Source: Cymbidium sinense (lineage: Eukaryota > Streptophyta > Magnoliopsida > Asparagales > Orchidaceae). From it: a DNA stretch of 64,000 nucleotides. A model generated the notes under the pieces. The model was not told the DNA's origin, searched no databases, and saw nothing but the letters and a program-made list of their open reading frames with translations. The DNA lies in the NCBI GenBank assembly GCA_021442155.1, contig CM038215.1:274825014-274889013 (forward strand), given 5' to 3'. The position numbers and the translations under genes are program-made. Below are positions 36,303-47,450 of this stretch, in pieces; position 1 is the stretch's first letter; the number at the start of each line of letters is the position of its first letter.

Positions 36303-37296
36303 GAGGAGGAAGTGGAGCCTAACATTCGATTCCACCCACAGTTCATTATTCCATTCGAACATATGGGTAAGATAACTTGACCTACACAAGGCAGAGGAAG
36401 AGGCCAGTTTAGAGGCAATCCCAGAGGTAGAAAACCTCATTATAGGCCACCAAATAGAAGATATGTCACAGCTACCGGTAGTACACCTACTATCCATATA
36501 GACATAGAATATAGTTTATAGGATGAGTCTTATATGGTTAGCACACCAACTAGCTCTTCTCAATAGTAGATTTTCTTAGAGGAGACACTTGAGCTAGATA
36601 GTGATGAAGATTAGGCTCCAAACCAAGGCATAAGTGTATCCAAGTCTATATGTGAAGTAGTTAGGCATCAGTTGGGAACCTTAGCTCTAACTACACTTTC
36701 CTCTCAAAAATTTGAGGGTTTGGTAGTTAAGGAAGCCCTAAGCCATCCACAGGTGTCAAGACTTAGAGGTTCTTTCTGGGAGCATCATCCTCAAGTCAAG
36801 AAGTTGATGTAAAACTTGAGGATTAGTCATATAAAGAATTCATAGAATTAACTTTTGATTGGTGCTTGCCTTGTGTTCATAAATTAACAAAGAAAAGGTT
36901 AATCCCACATATTTCATCAAAGCACATGTTAGACTACTTCGATAGAATATGGAAGAACAAATATAAAAGCTTCAATCAAGACTGGGACTAGGATTTGGTA
37001 CAGTGGGTCTAGTCCATGATTATGATTATTGCTTAGTAATTACCAATCATTTGGAGTTTGATAGGTTCTTTTCAAATCACATTAACTCATATGAGGAGTT
37101 GTGCTTAGAAACTTCAGATGATCTAGATGATTTTGAAGTCAAAGATGCACTGCCAGAGTTTGATGAAGAGATCAAGTCAACCATTGAAAAGCTTAAGGGA
37201 ATCAACTTAGGAATTGAAGAAGATCCATGCCCAATAGACATCAGTTATTTATTGAACTAAATTGAAACCAATGACTTAGTTAGGCTATTGACTTAG
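36303..37296 (+). pseudogene. Gypsy polyprotein linker between protease and reverse transcriptase, broken
   Basis: Readable fragments include FHPQFIIPFEHMGK, an Arg/Gly-rich stretch (RGRGQFRGNPRGRKP) and, at 37,003-37,257, an acidic 85-codon frame ending EEDPCPIDISYLLN that leads toward the reverse transcriptase. Stops at about 36,390, 36,520 and 36,570 and frameshifts break it. The Arg/Gly-rich part may be basic linker; its role is unknown. The 85-codon frame is the longest uninterrupted gypsy piece. Confidence 0.6.
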
Positions 37297-38430
37297 TTTA
37301 AGGACTGCTTTGCATGGTGTTATGAAGAGATGTCTCGATTGGTTCTTGACATAGTGGTCCATAAAATAGTAATAGAGCTTACTGCTAACCCTATCAAGCA
37401 AGCTCCTAGATGCATGTGATTAAACATAAAACAACAAGTCATTTTTGAAGTTAAGAAACTGATTGATGCTAGCTTCATCTGAGAAGATAAATACCCTACC
37501 TGGTTAGCCAGCATCATTCCAATTAAGAAAATGAATGGCCAAATTCACATATGCATCGAGTTTAGGGATTTAAATAAGGCATGTTCAAAAGATGAATTTC
37601 CACTTCCAATCTCATAGCTGATAGTGGACATTTCCTTATCTCATGCAGTCTTCTCTTTCATGGATGGATCATCTAGATATTACCAAATAAAGATGGCCCC
37701 TAAAGATGAGAGAAACATTGCTTTAGAACCCTGATCAAAATCTATTGCTATAAGTTCATTCCTTTTAGACTTAAAAATGATGGTGCTACATACCAAAGGG
37801 CTATGACTCGAATCTTTGATGAACTCATTCATCATCAAGTTGAGTGTTATATCAATGATCTCGTTCTCAAAAGTAGATAAAGGAAAGACCATCTCTTTGA
37901 CTTGAGAGTAGTTTTTGAATAGTTAAGATAATTTAACCTCAAAATTAACCCCCTTGAAGTGTACATTCAAAGTAGCTTCTGGGAAATTCCTTGAGTTTGT
38001 TGTCCCACACTAGGAAATTGAAATCAATCTGGAGAAGATCAATGTGATATTAGAAATTCCACCAATAAAAGTTTAACTCAACTCAGATCATTCCAAGGGC
38101 AATTGGCATATCCAACTTATCAAAAAGGATGGCAAGTTTAGGTGGGATGATAAGTTTGAGCATGCCTTTGAGGACATCAAGTATTACCTGATGTTGCCAC
38201 TAGTTCTAACAACCCTTATCTTAGGCAAGCCACTCATACTTTAAACTCTGTGTTAGATGACTCCCTTGGTGCTTTGTTGGCCAAAGCCAATGATGAAGGG
38301 AAGGAAAACACACTCTACTACCTCAACCGTCACCTAATCCCTACTAAGGCTAATTAACCACCCATTGAAAAGCATTGCCTAGCTTTAAACTTTGCATTCC
38401 AAAAGCTACAACACTACATGGTTACTTATA
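37297..38430 (+). pseudogene. Gypsy reverse transcriptase and first RNase H domain, broken
   Basis: It starts FKDCFAWCYEEM, the conserved lead-in to plant gypsy reverse transcriptase. IPIKKMNGQIHICIEFRDLN and KDEFPLPIS follow, then FMDGSSRYYQIKM, the counterpart of the conserved FMDGYSGYNQI block. The catalytic YxDD box reads YIND at 37,848-37,859, so one catalytic Asp is changed. The RNase H part shows PIEKHCLALNFAFQKL near 38,365-38,410. Stops occur at about 37,420, 37,480, 37,616 and 37,730 and frames shift repeatedly. When intact, this enzyme copies the element RNA into DNA and removes the RNA strand. Confidence 0.82.
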
Positions 38431-38639
38431 AGGTGAACTTAATCTCTAGGATTAATCTAATACCATATCTCATTACATAGACGATGCTATCCAAATCGTT
38501 GGCATAATGTTCCATGGTCCTCTTAGAGTTTGACATTACCTTCATACTCTCATGGGTGAAAGGACAATATTTGATTTCCCACACGACTTCCGGTGACTCT
38601 CTGCTTAGTGATGATCTCCCCGATGAACAAATCATTAAC

Positions 38640-39014
38640 TTAGGGGATACTAGCATTCACCACTAGGAGATGTACTTTGATGGTGTGGCTTCCTCTTAAA
38701 GAGGAGAAGAATCATAATATACTATTCTAGGAAAGGCAGGGGTAGGAATACTTCTCTTAACTCTAGAGTGGGATGTGATGAGACTCTCATATCATCTATC
38801 TAATTATTGCACCAACAATGATGCCACCTATGAGGCTATGATTGCCAGTCTGGAGTTAATCGTTACTACAAGCATTTAGAACATCAACATCTTCAAGGAT
38901 TCTCAGCAAGTTATAAACCAAATCATTGGGTCCTATAAGGTTATTAATGCTAAAGCTCCATCACTACCATAAGTACACTATGGACTTGTTGGCCCAAATC
39001 CCAAAGGTTGCCAT
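38640..39014 (+). pseudogene. Gypsy second (archaeal-type) RNase H domain, truncated
   Basis: EMYFDGVASS at about 38,667-38,696 carries the first catalytic Asp. TNNDATYEAMIASLEL (Glu present) and FKDSQQVINQIIG (Asp present, about 38,893) follow. The match breaks off at 39,014, where TTTAGGG repeat begins, so the C-terminal part and the integrase are gone. A second RNase H after the normal one is characteristic of Tat-lineage gypsy elements. Confidence 0.78.
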
Positions 39015-39074
39015 TTAGGGTTGTAGGTTTAGGGCTTAGGATCTAGGGTTTAGGGTTGTAGGTTTAGGGTTAGT

Positions 39075-39109
39075 TTTAGGGTTTAGGGTTTAGGGTTTAG
39101 GGTTTAGGG
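39075..39109 (+). repeat. Perfect telomeric run, five TTTAGGG units
   Basis: This is the longest exact TTTAGGG run I noticed in the window. It ends in TTTAGGA. Confidence 0.9.
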
Positions 39110-39176
39110 TTTAGGATTTAGGGTTTAGTGTTTATGGTTTGGGGTTTAAGGTTTTTTGTTTTTTTTAAAATTAAGT

Positions 39177-39190
39177 AAACCGGTAGGTTT
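39177..39190. repeat. Subunit junction with paired arms AAACC/GGTTT (right array)
   Basis: AATTAAGT-AAACC-GGTA-GGTTT-AGG. This is the exact reverse complement of the left-array junction at 8126-8139. Confidence 0.7.
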
Positions 39191-41160
39191 AGGTTTATTT
39201 AGTTTATTTTTTATTAATTTTTATTAATTTTATTTTTTCTTTTTATTTAGGTTTCTTTTTGTTTTTATTTAGTTTATTTATTTTAGGTTTCTTTATTTTA
39301 GTTTAGGTTTTTTATTTTAGCTTATTTTTTAGGTTTAGGTTTATGTTTATGTTTTTTTTAATTTAATTTAATTTTAAATATATTTTTTAGGTTTAGGTTT
39401 TTTTTATTTTTCAGCTTGGGTTTAGGTTTTTATTTTAATTTTTTTATGTTTAGTTTTTAGGATTTTATTTTAGGTTTATTTTTTAGTTTAGGTTCATTTT
39501 TAATTTATTATATTTTATTTTGTTTAACATTTATGTTTAGTTTATTTTAGGTTTAGGTTTTGTTTTATTATTTTAGTTTAGTTTATTTTAGTTTACATTT
39601 AGGTTTATTTTATTTTATTTATTTTAGGTTTACATTTTTTTAGGTTTTATTTTTAGGTTTATTTATTTGGTTTAGGTTTTTATTTAATTTTATTTTAGGA
39701 TTTTCTTATTTTTATCTTATGTTTTGTTTTTATTTTATTTAGGTTATTTATTTTTGGTTTATTATATTTTTTAGTTTACTTTAGGCTTTCATTTATTTAA
39801 TTTTAGTTTTGTTTTTATTTTTTATTTTTATTTCATTTTATTTGTACATCTTGGTTTAGGCTTAAGTTTAGGTTTAAGTTTAGGTTTTTTTGGGTTTTCA
39901 TTTTTTTATTTTTTTTTATTTATTTAGGTTTAGGTTTTTTGAATTATTTTATTTTTAGGTTTATTTAGTTTTGGTTTAGGTTTTTAGGTTTTTAGGGTTT
40001 AAGGTTTACTGTTTAGGGTTTAGGGTTTAAGGTTGTAGGTTTTAGGGTTTACGATTTAGGGTTAGCTTAGGGTTTAGGGTTAGTTTATTGTTTAGCGTTT
40101 AGGGTTTAGGATTTAGGGTTTTAATTTTTTAGGTTTAGAGTTTAGGGTCATAGGTTTAGGGTTTAGGGTTTAGGGTTAGGGTTTTTTTAATTTAATTTAA
40201 TTTAATATTATTATTATTATTTTTAAATAAAGTTAACTAGTTGGTTAAGGTTTATTTAGTTTACTTTGTTTAAGTTTAGGTTTAGGTTTAAGTTTATTTT
40301 TAGTTTACTTTTACTTTTATTATTACTATTTTTGGCTTAGGTTTTATTTTTTTTTTTATTTTTAGGTTTAGGTTTCGGTTTTTATTTTATTTTTTTAAGT
40401 TTAGCTTTTAGGTTTTTATTTTATGTTTATTGTTAGGTATTATTTTTTATTTAATTTTAAGTTTATTTTTGGTTTATTTTATTTTATTTATTGTTTAGGT
40501 TTAGGTTTAAGTTTAGTTTATTTTTTGTTTAGGTTTAAGTTTTATTTATTTTACTTTAATTTATTTTAGTTAGGATTAGGTTTACTTAAATTTTACTTTA
40601 GTTTTAGGTTTTTTTTAGTTTAGGGTTTAGGTTTTATTCTTTATTTATTTTTAAGTTTATTTTAGGGTTTATGATATTATTTATTATTTATTTTATTTTA
40701 TTTTAGGTTATTTTATTTTTTATTTTAGTTTTAGTTTTTTATTATATTTAGGTTTTTATTTTTTTAGTTCTTATTTTTTAATTTATTTTCCTTATAGGTT
40801 TAGGTTTACGTTTAGGTTTTAAATTATGTTTTTATATTATTTGATTATTTTATTTTATTTTAGTTTAAATTTTTTTATTTATTTTATTTTTAAGTTTTAT
40901 TTAGTTTAGGTTTCAGTTTTTAGCTATTTAGGATTTAGGGTTTAGGGTTAGTTGAGAAATTAGGAATTAGGGTTTAAAGTTTTGGGTTTAGGGTTTAGGG
41001 TTTAGTGTTTAAGGTTTAGGTTTTAGGGTTTAGGGTTTAGGTTTTAGGATTTAGGATTTATGTTTTAGTGTTTTAGGGTTTAGGGTTCAAGGTTTAGGGT
41101 TTAGGATATAGGGTTTTTAGGGTTTAGGGTTTAGGTTTTAGGTCTAGGGTTCAGGCTTTA

Positions 41161-41563
41161 TTTCAAGAAAAATTCAGATTCAACATTTCTTCTTTTTGAT
41201 TTCATCAACCAAGTAACACACCAAGTTTTTTAAGCAACAAGCAATGAAATAGATAAAAGATGAACACACATATAAAAAAACAAAAACCGTAGATAACTAG
41301 AACCATCTCTAATGTAAAGACATAGTTCCATAAGCAACAGATCGGATTGACCGTTCTATAGTTTCTCTAGTTCCTACCAGAACCACCCCAGCCTCTGGAT
41401 TAACAGGATCCACCATCATATCCCAGATCTCACCACCCTTTACTCGACCACCTCCATGTCCACTCACCTCACCACCATTGCGATTTCGCCTCGCCTCCAC
41501 CACTAGATCTAGACTGAGCCTGGTTGACGTTCATGTTCCTATCGTCAAGGTTCTGCCTATTCT
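41161..41563 (-). pseudogene. Retrocopy 2 of glycine-rich RNA-binding protein gene, 5'-truncated
   Basis: Same fragment as at 27,832-28,260, 58,799-59,263 and 62,424-62,866: end of the RNA recognition motif, Gly-rich tail and 3' untranslated region, read on the minus strand. A minus-strand frame at 41,309-41,503 (HGGGRVKGGEIWD) is a shifted remnant of the Gly-rich tail. The intact proteins of this family bind RNA and act in post-transcriptional control; this fragment has no start, no RNA-binding motif and a broken frame. It ends at CCTATTCT, followed by TAGGGTTTAGGTTTAGG as in the other copies. Confidence 0.75.
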
Positions 41564-43165
41564 TAGGGTTTAGGTTTAGGTTTATCAAGTTTTAGGGTTT
41601 AGGTTTATTTTTTAATTTATTTAGTTACTTTAAGTTTAGGTTTAAGGTTTGGGGTATTGTATTTAGGGTTATGGGTTAGGGTTTAGGGTTTAGGGTTAAG
41701 GTTTATGGTTTAGGGTTTAGGGTTAGGGTTTTAGGGTTAATGCTTTTAGGGTTTAGAGTTTAGGCTTAGGGTTTAGGGTTTAGGGTTAAGGGTTTAATGT
41801 TGTAGGTTTAAGGTTAGTTTTAGGGCTTAAGGTTTAAGGTTTAGGGTTTTTTTAAAAAAAATAAAAAATTAAGTAAACCAATAGGTTTAGGTTTACTATA
41901 TTTAGTTTTTTTTATTTATTTTCATTTATTTTCTTTATATTTTAATTTAGGTTTATTTTTTATTTTTATTTAGCTTGGTTTATTTATTTTAGTTTAGGTT
42001 TATTATTTTAGTTTATTTTTTAGGTTTAGGTTTAGTTTTATGATTATTTTTTAGTTTAGTTATATTTTAATTTTATATTTAGGTTTAGGTTTCATTTTTT
42101 TATTTTTAAGTTTAAGTTTAAGTTTTTATTTTGTTTTCATAGGTTTAGGTTTTAGGTTTTTATTTTAGATTTATTTTTAAGTTTTATTTCTAGTTTAGGT
42201 TTAGGTTTATTTTTAGTTTATTTTATTTTATTAAGTTTAGAGTTTAGGTTTAGTTTATTTTAGGTTTAGGTTTAAGTTTTAATTATTTTAGTTCAGTTTA
42301 TTATAGTTTAGGTTTAAATTTATCTGATTTTGTTTATTATATTTTTATTTTTGGTTAATTTTTTTTAGTTTAGGATTTGGGATTTATTTTTAGGTTATGG
42401 TTTTTATTTAGTTTTTATTTTATTTTATTTTAGGTTTATTCTTATTTTATTTTCCATTTAGTTTTTATTTTAGTTAGGTTTTTTATTCTTAGCTTTATTT
42501 TATTTTATTTATTTTCTATTTTATTATATTTTTAGGTTTAGGTTTAGATTTTAATTTAGGTTTTTATTTTATTTTATTTCTTATTTTATTTAGGTTTAGG
42601 TTTTTTTTTATTTTATTTTTGGGTTTTATTTGCTTTAGGTTTATGTTTTTAGGTTTTTAGAGTTTACGATTTAGGGTTCATTGTTTAGGTTTATTTTATT
42701 TTTATTTTATGTTTAGTTTTTATTTTATTTAGGTTTTTTATTTTTAGGTCTATTTTATTTTTTTTAGTTCAGTTTAAGTTTTTATTTATTTTATTTCAGT
42801 TTAGTTTTGATTTTTTATTTTATTTTATTTTTACATTTAGGTTTAGGTTTTAGTTTATGTTTCTATTTTATTTTATTTTATTATTTTATTTAGGTTTATG
42901 TTTATTTATTTATTTTATTTTAAGGTTTTATTTAGTTTAGTTTTAAGTTTTTTAGGTTTTTAGGGTTTATGGTTTAGTGTTTAGGGTTTAGGGTTTAGGG
43001 TCTAGGGTTTATGTTTGTAGGTTTTAGGGTTTAGGGTTTAGCGTTTAGGTTATAGGAATTAGTGTTTAGGGCTTTAGGTTTTAGGGCTCAGGGTTTAGTG
43101 TTTATGGTTTAGCTTTTATTTTTGTTTATATTTATTTTTATTTTTATTTAGATTAGTTTATTTAT
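41564..43165. repeat. Right satellite array, segment 4
   Basis: A telomere-like block (41,564-41,850) is followed by the junction at 41,875-41,888, AT-rich repeat, and a second TTTAGGG block at 42,960-43,110. It ends at the RTE fragment. No gene is seen. Confidence 0.88.
41875..41888. repeat. Subunit junction with paired arms AAACC/GGTTT (right array)
   Basis: AATTAAGT-AAACC-AATA-GGTTT-AGG. The arms pair although the loop has changed. Confidence 0.65.
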
Positions 43166-43779
43166 GGAGTGTAATTTTAGTTGTAGAAGTTATAGTGGTA
43201 GTGTTGTGACATTAGGTGAACAAGCCATTAAAAAAAAGTGATTAGACATTTAGGCTATTCAAAATGATGGTGAAATGGATGGACATGTTATTCATAGAAT
43301 TCAAGTTGGATGGTTGAAGTGGAGGAATGCATTTGGCCTACTGTGTGATAGAAATGTACCTCTTAAACTTAAGTGAAAATTTTATAGGATGATGGTGAGA
43401 TCTGCAATGATTTGTGGTGCATAATGTTGGCCAATAAAAGAGAAGCATGAGACTAAGTTAAGTGTTGCAGAGATGAGGATGCTTAGGTGGATGAGTGACT
43501 TTACTCTTAGTGATAGAATGCGGAATGTGTATGTTTGAGAAAAAGTTGAAGTAGCTCTAGTGCTAGATAAAATTAGAGAGAGTGGCTTTAGATGGTTTGT
43601 CCACATAAAGCGTCAGTCGTCCAATGACCCAGTTTGGAGAGTAGATGCATTAGATTTGCCTTATCTTAAGAAAGGAAGAAGTTGACCTGAAAAGACATGG
43701 TTAAGATGTATAAAAATGACTTTAGTATACTTGAATTGGATGAGCATTTGGCACATAATAGGACACAATGGAGTTGAAG
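43166..43779 (+). mobile_element. RTE-type LINE fragment A, truncated at both ends
   Basis: A 5'-truncated piece of a plant RTE-clade LINE, holding only the region after the reverse transcriptase core. Readable pieces include NFSCRSYSGSVVTLGEQAI, AEMRMLRWMSDFTL, RWFVHIKRQSSNDP and KTWLRCIK. Several stops are present. The 5' breakpoint GGAGTGTAA is the same as in fragment B (54,470), preceded in both by AGTTTATTT. The 3' end with the CCGACCCCAC motif and TTG repeats is deleted. Fragments A and B therefore derive from one insertion duplicated with the array. Confidence 0.82.
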
Positions 43780-44355
43780 TTTAGTTTATTTATTTATTTT
43801 AGGTTAATTCATTTTAGTTTAGGTTTTTTAGTTTAGTCTATTTTTTATGTTTAGGTTTATTTTTAGTTTATTTTATTTTATTTAGGGTTTAAGTTTAAGT
43901 TTAGCTTTAGTTTATTTTAGGTTTAGGTTTAGGTTTTTTTTACTTTAGTTTAGTTTATTTTTATGTTTATGTTTTTTATTTTATTTGGTTTAGGTTTTTT
44001 TTAGTTTAGGGTTTCTTGTTTATTTATTTTAGGTTTATTTTATAGGTTTAGGTTTTTATTTAGTTTTAATTTTATTTTATTTTAGGTTTATTTTATTTTA
44101 ATCTTAGGTTTAGTTTTTTATTTTATTTAGGTTTTTTATTTTTGAGCTTAGTTTAAGTTTTTATTTATTATATTTTAGTTTAGTTTTTATTTGTTTATTT
44201 ATTTTTTTATGTTTAAGTTTAGGTTTTAGTTTTGGTTTTTATTTTATTTTATTATTTTATTTTATTTTTATTTATTTATTTTATTTTTAGCTTTTATTTA
44301 ATTTGGTTTAAGTTCTTAGCTTTTTAGGGTTTAGGGTTAGTTAAGGGTTTAAGGG
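43780..44355. repeat. Right satellite array, segment 5
   Basis: AT-rich TTTAGGTTTATTTT repeat with a short TTTAGGG block at about 44,325-44,355. It ends at the poly(T) tract of LINE copy 2. No gene is seen. Confidence 0.88.
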
Positions 44356-44425
44356 TTTTTTTTTATTTTTTATTTTTTTATTTTTTTTTTATTTTTTTTT
44401 ATTTTATTTTTTTAAAATTTTTTTT
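44356..44425 (-). other. Poly(A) tail of LINE copy 2 (T-run on +)
   Basis: About 70 bp of T-runs broken by single As lie directly beyond the element end at AGGGGATGCCCC. This is the expected footprint of target-primed reverse transcription from a polyadenylated minus-strand transcript. Confidence 0.8.
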
Positions 44426-47400
44426 AGGGGATGCCCCATGTACGGGTATTTTATTGCCACAAAAAGAGGGTTACAAGGTCCTTAAAAGGGGATAAACTCG
44501 GAACTCGCTCAAGAGCTACAATTAGCCTAAGAGTAAATCCCATCTAAGTACATCAAGAGTAAAAGAAAGCATAAAACAATCAAAAGATACAAGATGATTA
44601 ACATAATAAGCTAAGTAAGATTAAAGCAAATGCTCTTGAGGATGTGGGAATGCATGATAATCAGAGACACAAAAGAAGGAGAGAGAATCACACGCAAAAT
44701 TATAATAAGAGGGAGATTAGAGCAGTTAAGTCTGAGACAAAAGGTTAGAGGAAAACAACATAATATGAGTATGTTAGTAAGGAATTGTGATAGAGAAGGC
44801 TCAGGCTCAATCACATCCTATTGAGGCAGATGCAAGTATGAGCATCCAAACTTCAGCAGAAGGGTTACATCACATGAGCTACTACCGAACCAATAGGGAG
44901 TGAGATCATCACAGCCATCATAGCCAACAAACCTGTGAGAAGGTAGCACCAGTTGTTGATATTCTTGTGAGCTTTATTACGCAAACTTAAGCAAAATCAT
45001 ATCTAAAATATATAGGTAATTGCTAAGAGGCTGAAGGATAAGGAGTCTCATTCAAGAAAAATATCATCAATATAGTCATCTTGACATGAGAATACATAAA
45101 CATAAGTGAGTGAGCCATCTTAGCGAATCTCATGAATAGCCATATTCAGAAAGAAATTAGTTGACATATAATCCCTCCATAAGAAAATTACGAGGAGACA
45201 ACTGGCACGTTAAATAAGTCAATGAGCCTATAATTAACACCATCCCAATCACATGATATGTAAATGAATCTTTCAGTGCAGAAAATAACCCAGGAAATAA
45301 TCCCCATATTAATGTCCTGGAGAAAAATAATAGTAAAGGAAGACAGCATAGCTCAACATAGGGAATGAACTGCAACCAACCAAAGTTAGCACCCAGAAAA
45401 AATAGTTAGAGCGGCTCAATAGCGACATTTAGGGCCCCATTGGATAATCCGGATCAACAATCAATCTAGAGAACAAAAGGCAAAAGGCAACAACATCCAA
45501 GATAAGAAGAGTAAGCGCCATAATACCATTCTTTGAATAAAGCGCTCATAAAAGCACCAACCGGTCAAAAAATGAGGTAGTGCGATCAGTCGAAAAAAGA
45601 GATAAATTGCACGGGCAATCAAAAACAACAGCGACTAACAACATTGGAACGCCATAAAAAATCAACAGTGAATTGAAATGAGTCTCAACATTAAAATCCG
45701 AAATAGCTTAAGGCGGCAACATCCAAGATAGGAAGATACAACAAATTGGCCATAAAACTTCTGCTGGAACCAAGCCAAACAAAGCAACCTCATGCATTCA
45801 GGATTAAGAAACCGCTGAAAGGTAAATCCAAAGTCACCTAAGTTACCATAAAATTATAGCAGATTAAAGTACAGCAGTAGATTAAGAGATAAAAGATAAT
45901 GTCAGCACCCCAACAGAGACAAATCCGATCAGTGAAAATCAGAAAAGCTACCACATAAGGAACGTTCATAACAGCAGCAATAATATCCCAATTCAGCCCA
46001 CAGTCCTTGGAGAAATACCCCACAGGCTTGCCATAATAACAATCATTGAGAGTATACAAACCATAGGTTAAGATAAAGTAGAACCGTTGATTAGGACCAG
46101 TGATCTGCACAATACTAGCAGCACTAAAAGGGATACTATAGCAGGTTAAGATAGTAGCCCAGAGACAACTAATCAGATAAACCAAATCCACAAACATCCA
46201 AAGTCTTAAAATAGCAACAGGTAACATCAGACTATAGTACCTCTCAAACCGAAATGACACTCCAATCCAAGAAGGTAACAGCACAAACCCAATAGATGCA
46301 GGATTACAATATAAACAATGAGTAAATAAGATTCACGACCACCACGAAATGACAACCAGAAATAATCGCAATCAAAAGTCACTCCCATCGAGCAACTAAT
46401 GCAACATTGTAAGCCACTAGTATATAAAATAAGAAGATGATTCCAAGAAGAGACATCATTACCAAGCGAATTTTAAGATAATAAAGGTCCAAAACCGAAC
46501 TTGCTAAGACGATGCTGAGCAAGATGGAAAAAATAGTTGGAGGAAAAGCGGGAGAAGTAGCGTGAGAAAAATCTGCGGCCAACAAAGGGATTAAAACCAA
46601 ATCAACAAACAAATCAACAAACAACCATGGCAGGAAACCTCCAAAACCCAAAAGTAATTAAACCCAATCCATTCCAGTACAAGGATTTCGGACCAAAATA
46701 ACCATTAAAAGAGACTAGGGTATTACAATTTCTTCCCTTGCAAAAGCATCGAGGTTAGGCATTATATAAGCAAGGGCATTTGTCTGAGAAGTCTGGAAAC
46801 GACCAACCAAAATCCTTTCAGCATAAGTGTTGAAACCTTTATGAATTAGGCCTTTAAGGAGGAAAGAGTCCCAAGGAATGTAAGCATTAGCCAAAGAATT
46901 ACTATAATCATCAAAATAAAAACTACAACCAGCATAATGCACACTAATCCGTTGCCTAGAAGCAACATAGGTAGTAGCAATGCTCCAAGCCATATTGTCT
47001 GTGAGAAAAAACTGGTTAAAGAAGTTAGTACTAAAATCTAAGCTCATCAAAACAGATAACTTCCTCCAGCAATGGTTAATTCTCGTAGGTTTAGAAATAA
47101 TTGTATTAATGAAATTAAAGTCTTAAGTGGGATTGCAGTTATAAAACCAGTCACAGGTAACACAAGGCTCAACTAGGTTCCAATTCAAGAGATTATTGTG
47201 CAAATAGTGCAACATCTGCCCCATAATATTGTAAATGCCAAAAACAGAAATCTTCCAACTAAAGGAGAAGGGGTAAAGGCAGCAAGTCATGGCAAAGAGC
47301 ACAAGACAGCAATGATATCTATGAGGAGTATCCATAAAGAACACAAGGAAATAGAAATCCAAAAAAAGGGAAAAGGAGAATTAGATTCGAGGTAAGGAAG

Positions 47401-47450
47401 CCAGTGTCCAAGTTAACCGGACCACACAAGTATTTGGGTAATGAAATTGA
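44426..47450 (-). other. LINE copy 2 3' tail, about 3 kb
   Basis: This is sequence between the RNase H stop region and the poly(A) tail, unusually long for an L1 3' untranslated region. Part is shared with the copy 1 tail, for example GGTATTACAATTTCTTCCC at 46,719 against 19,051, and CCATAGGTTAA at about 46,064 against 18,832. Minus-strand frames at 45,838-46,284 (148 codons) and 46,715-47,050 (111 codons) have no recognised domain. The second, with SFYFDDYSNSLANAYIP, reads less like low-complexity translation than the others and might be a captured host fragment. Confidence 0.55.
44450..44455 (-). promoter_or_regulatory. AATAAA polyadenylation signal of LINE copy 2
   Basis: TTTATT on + reads AATAAA on the element strand, about 25 nt upstream of the poly(A) tract. 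Copy 1 has no counterpart. Confidence 0.7.

Larger units (their letters stand above)
30183..39014 (+). mobile_element. Ty3/gypsy (Tat-like) retrotransposon fragment with nested insertion
   Basis: A plus-strand decayed polyprotein runs from the protease (30,183) through reverse transcriptase and RNase H to a second, archaeal-type RNase H domain cut at 39,014. Two RNase H domains in tandem point to the Tat lineage of plant Ty3/gypsy elements. Gag and integrase are absent, and both ends abut TTTAGG repeat without LTRs. About 5.5 kb of unrelated AT-rich sequence splits the protease (30,411-35,892). Many stops and frameshifts show it is old. Confidence 0.82.
39015..41160. repeat. Right satellite array, segment 3
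   Basis: TTTAGGG blocks at 39,015-39,160, 39,980-40,200 and 40,930-41,160 are separated by AT-rich TTTAGGTTTATTTT repeat, with junctions at 39,177-39,190 and near 40,230. No gene is seen. Confidence 0.9.
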
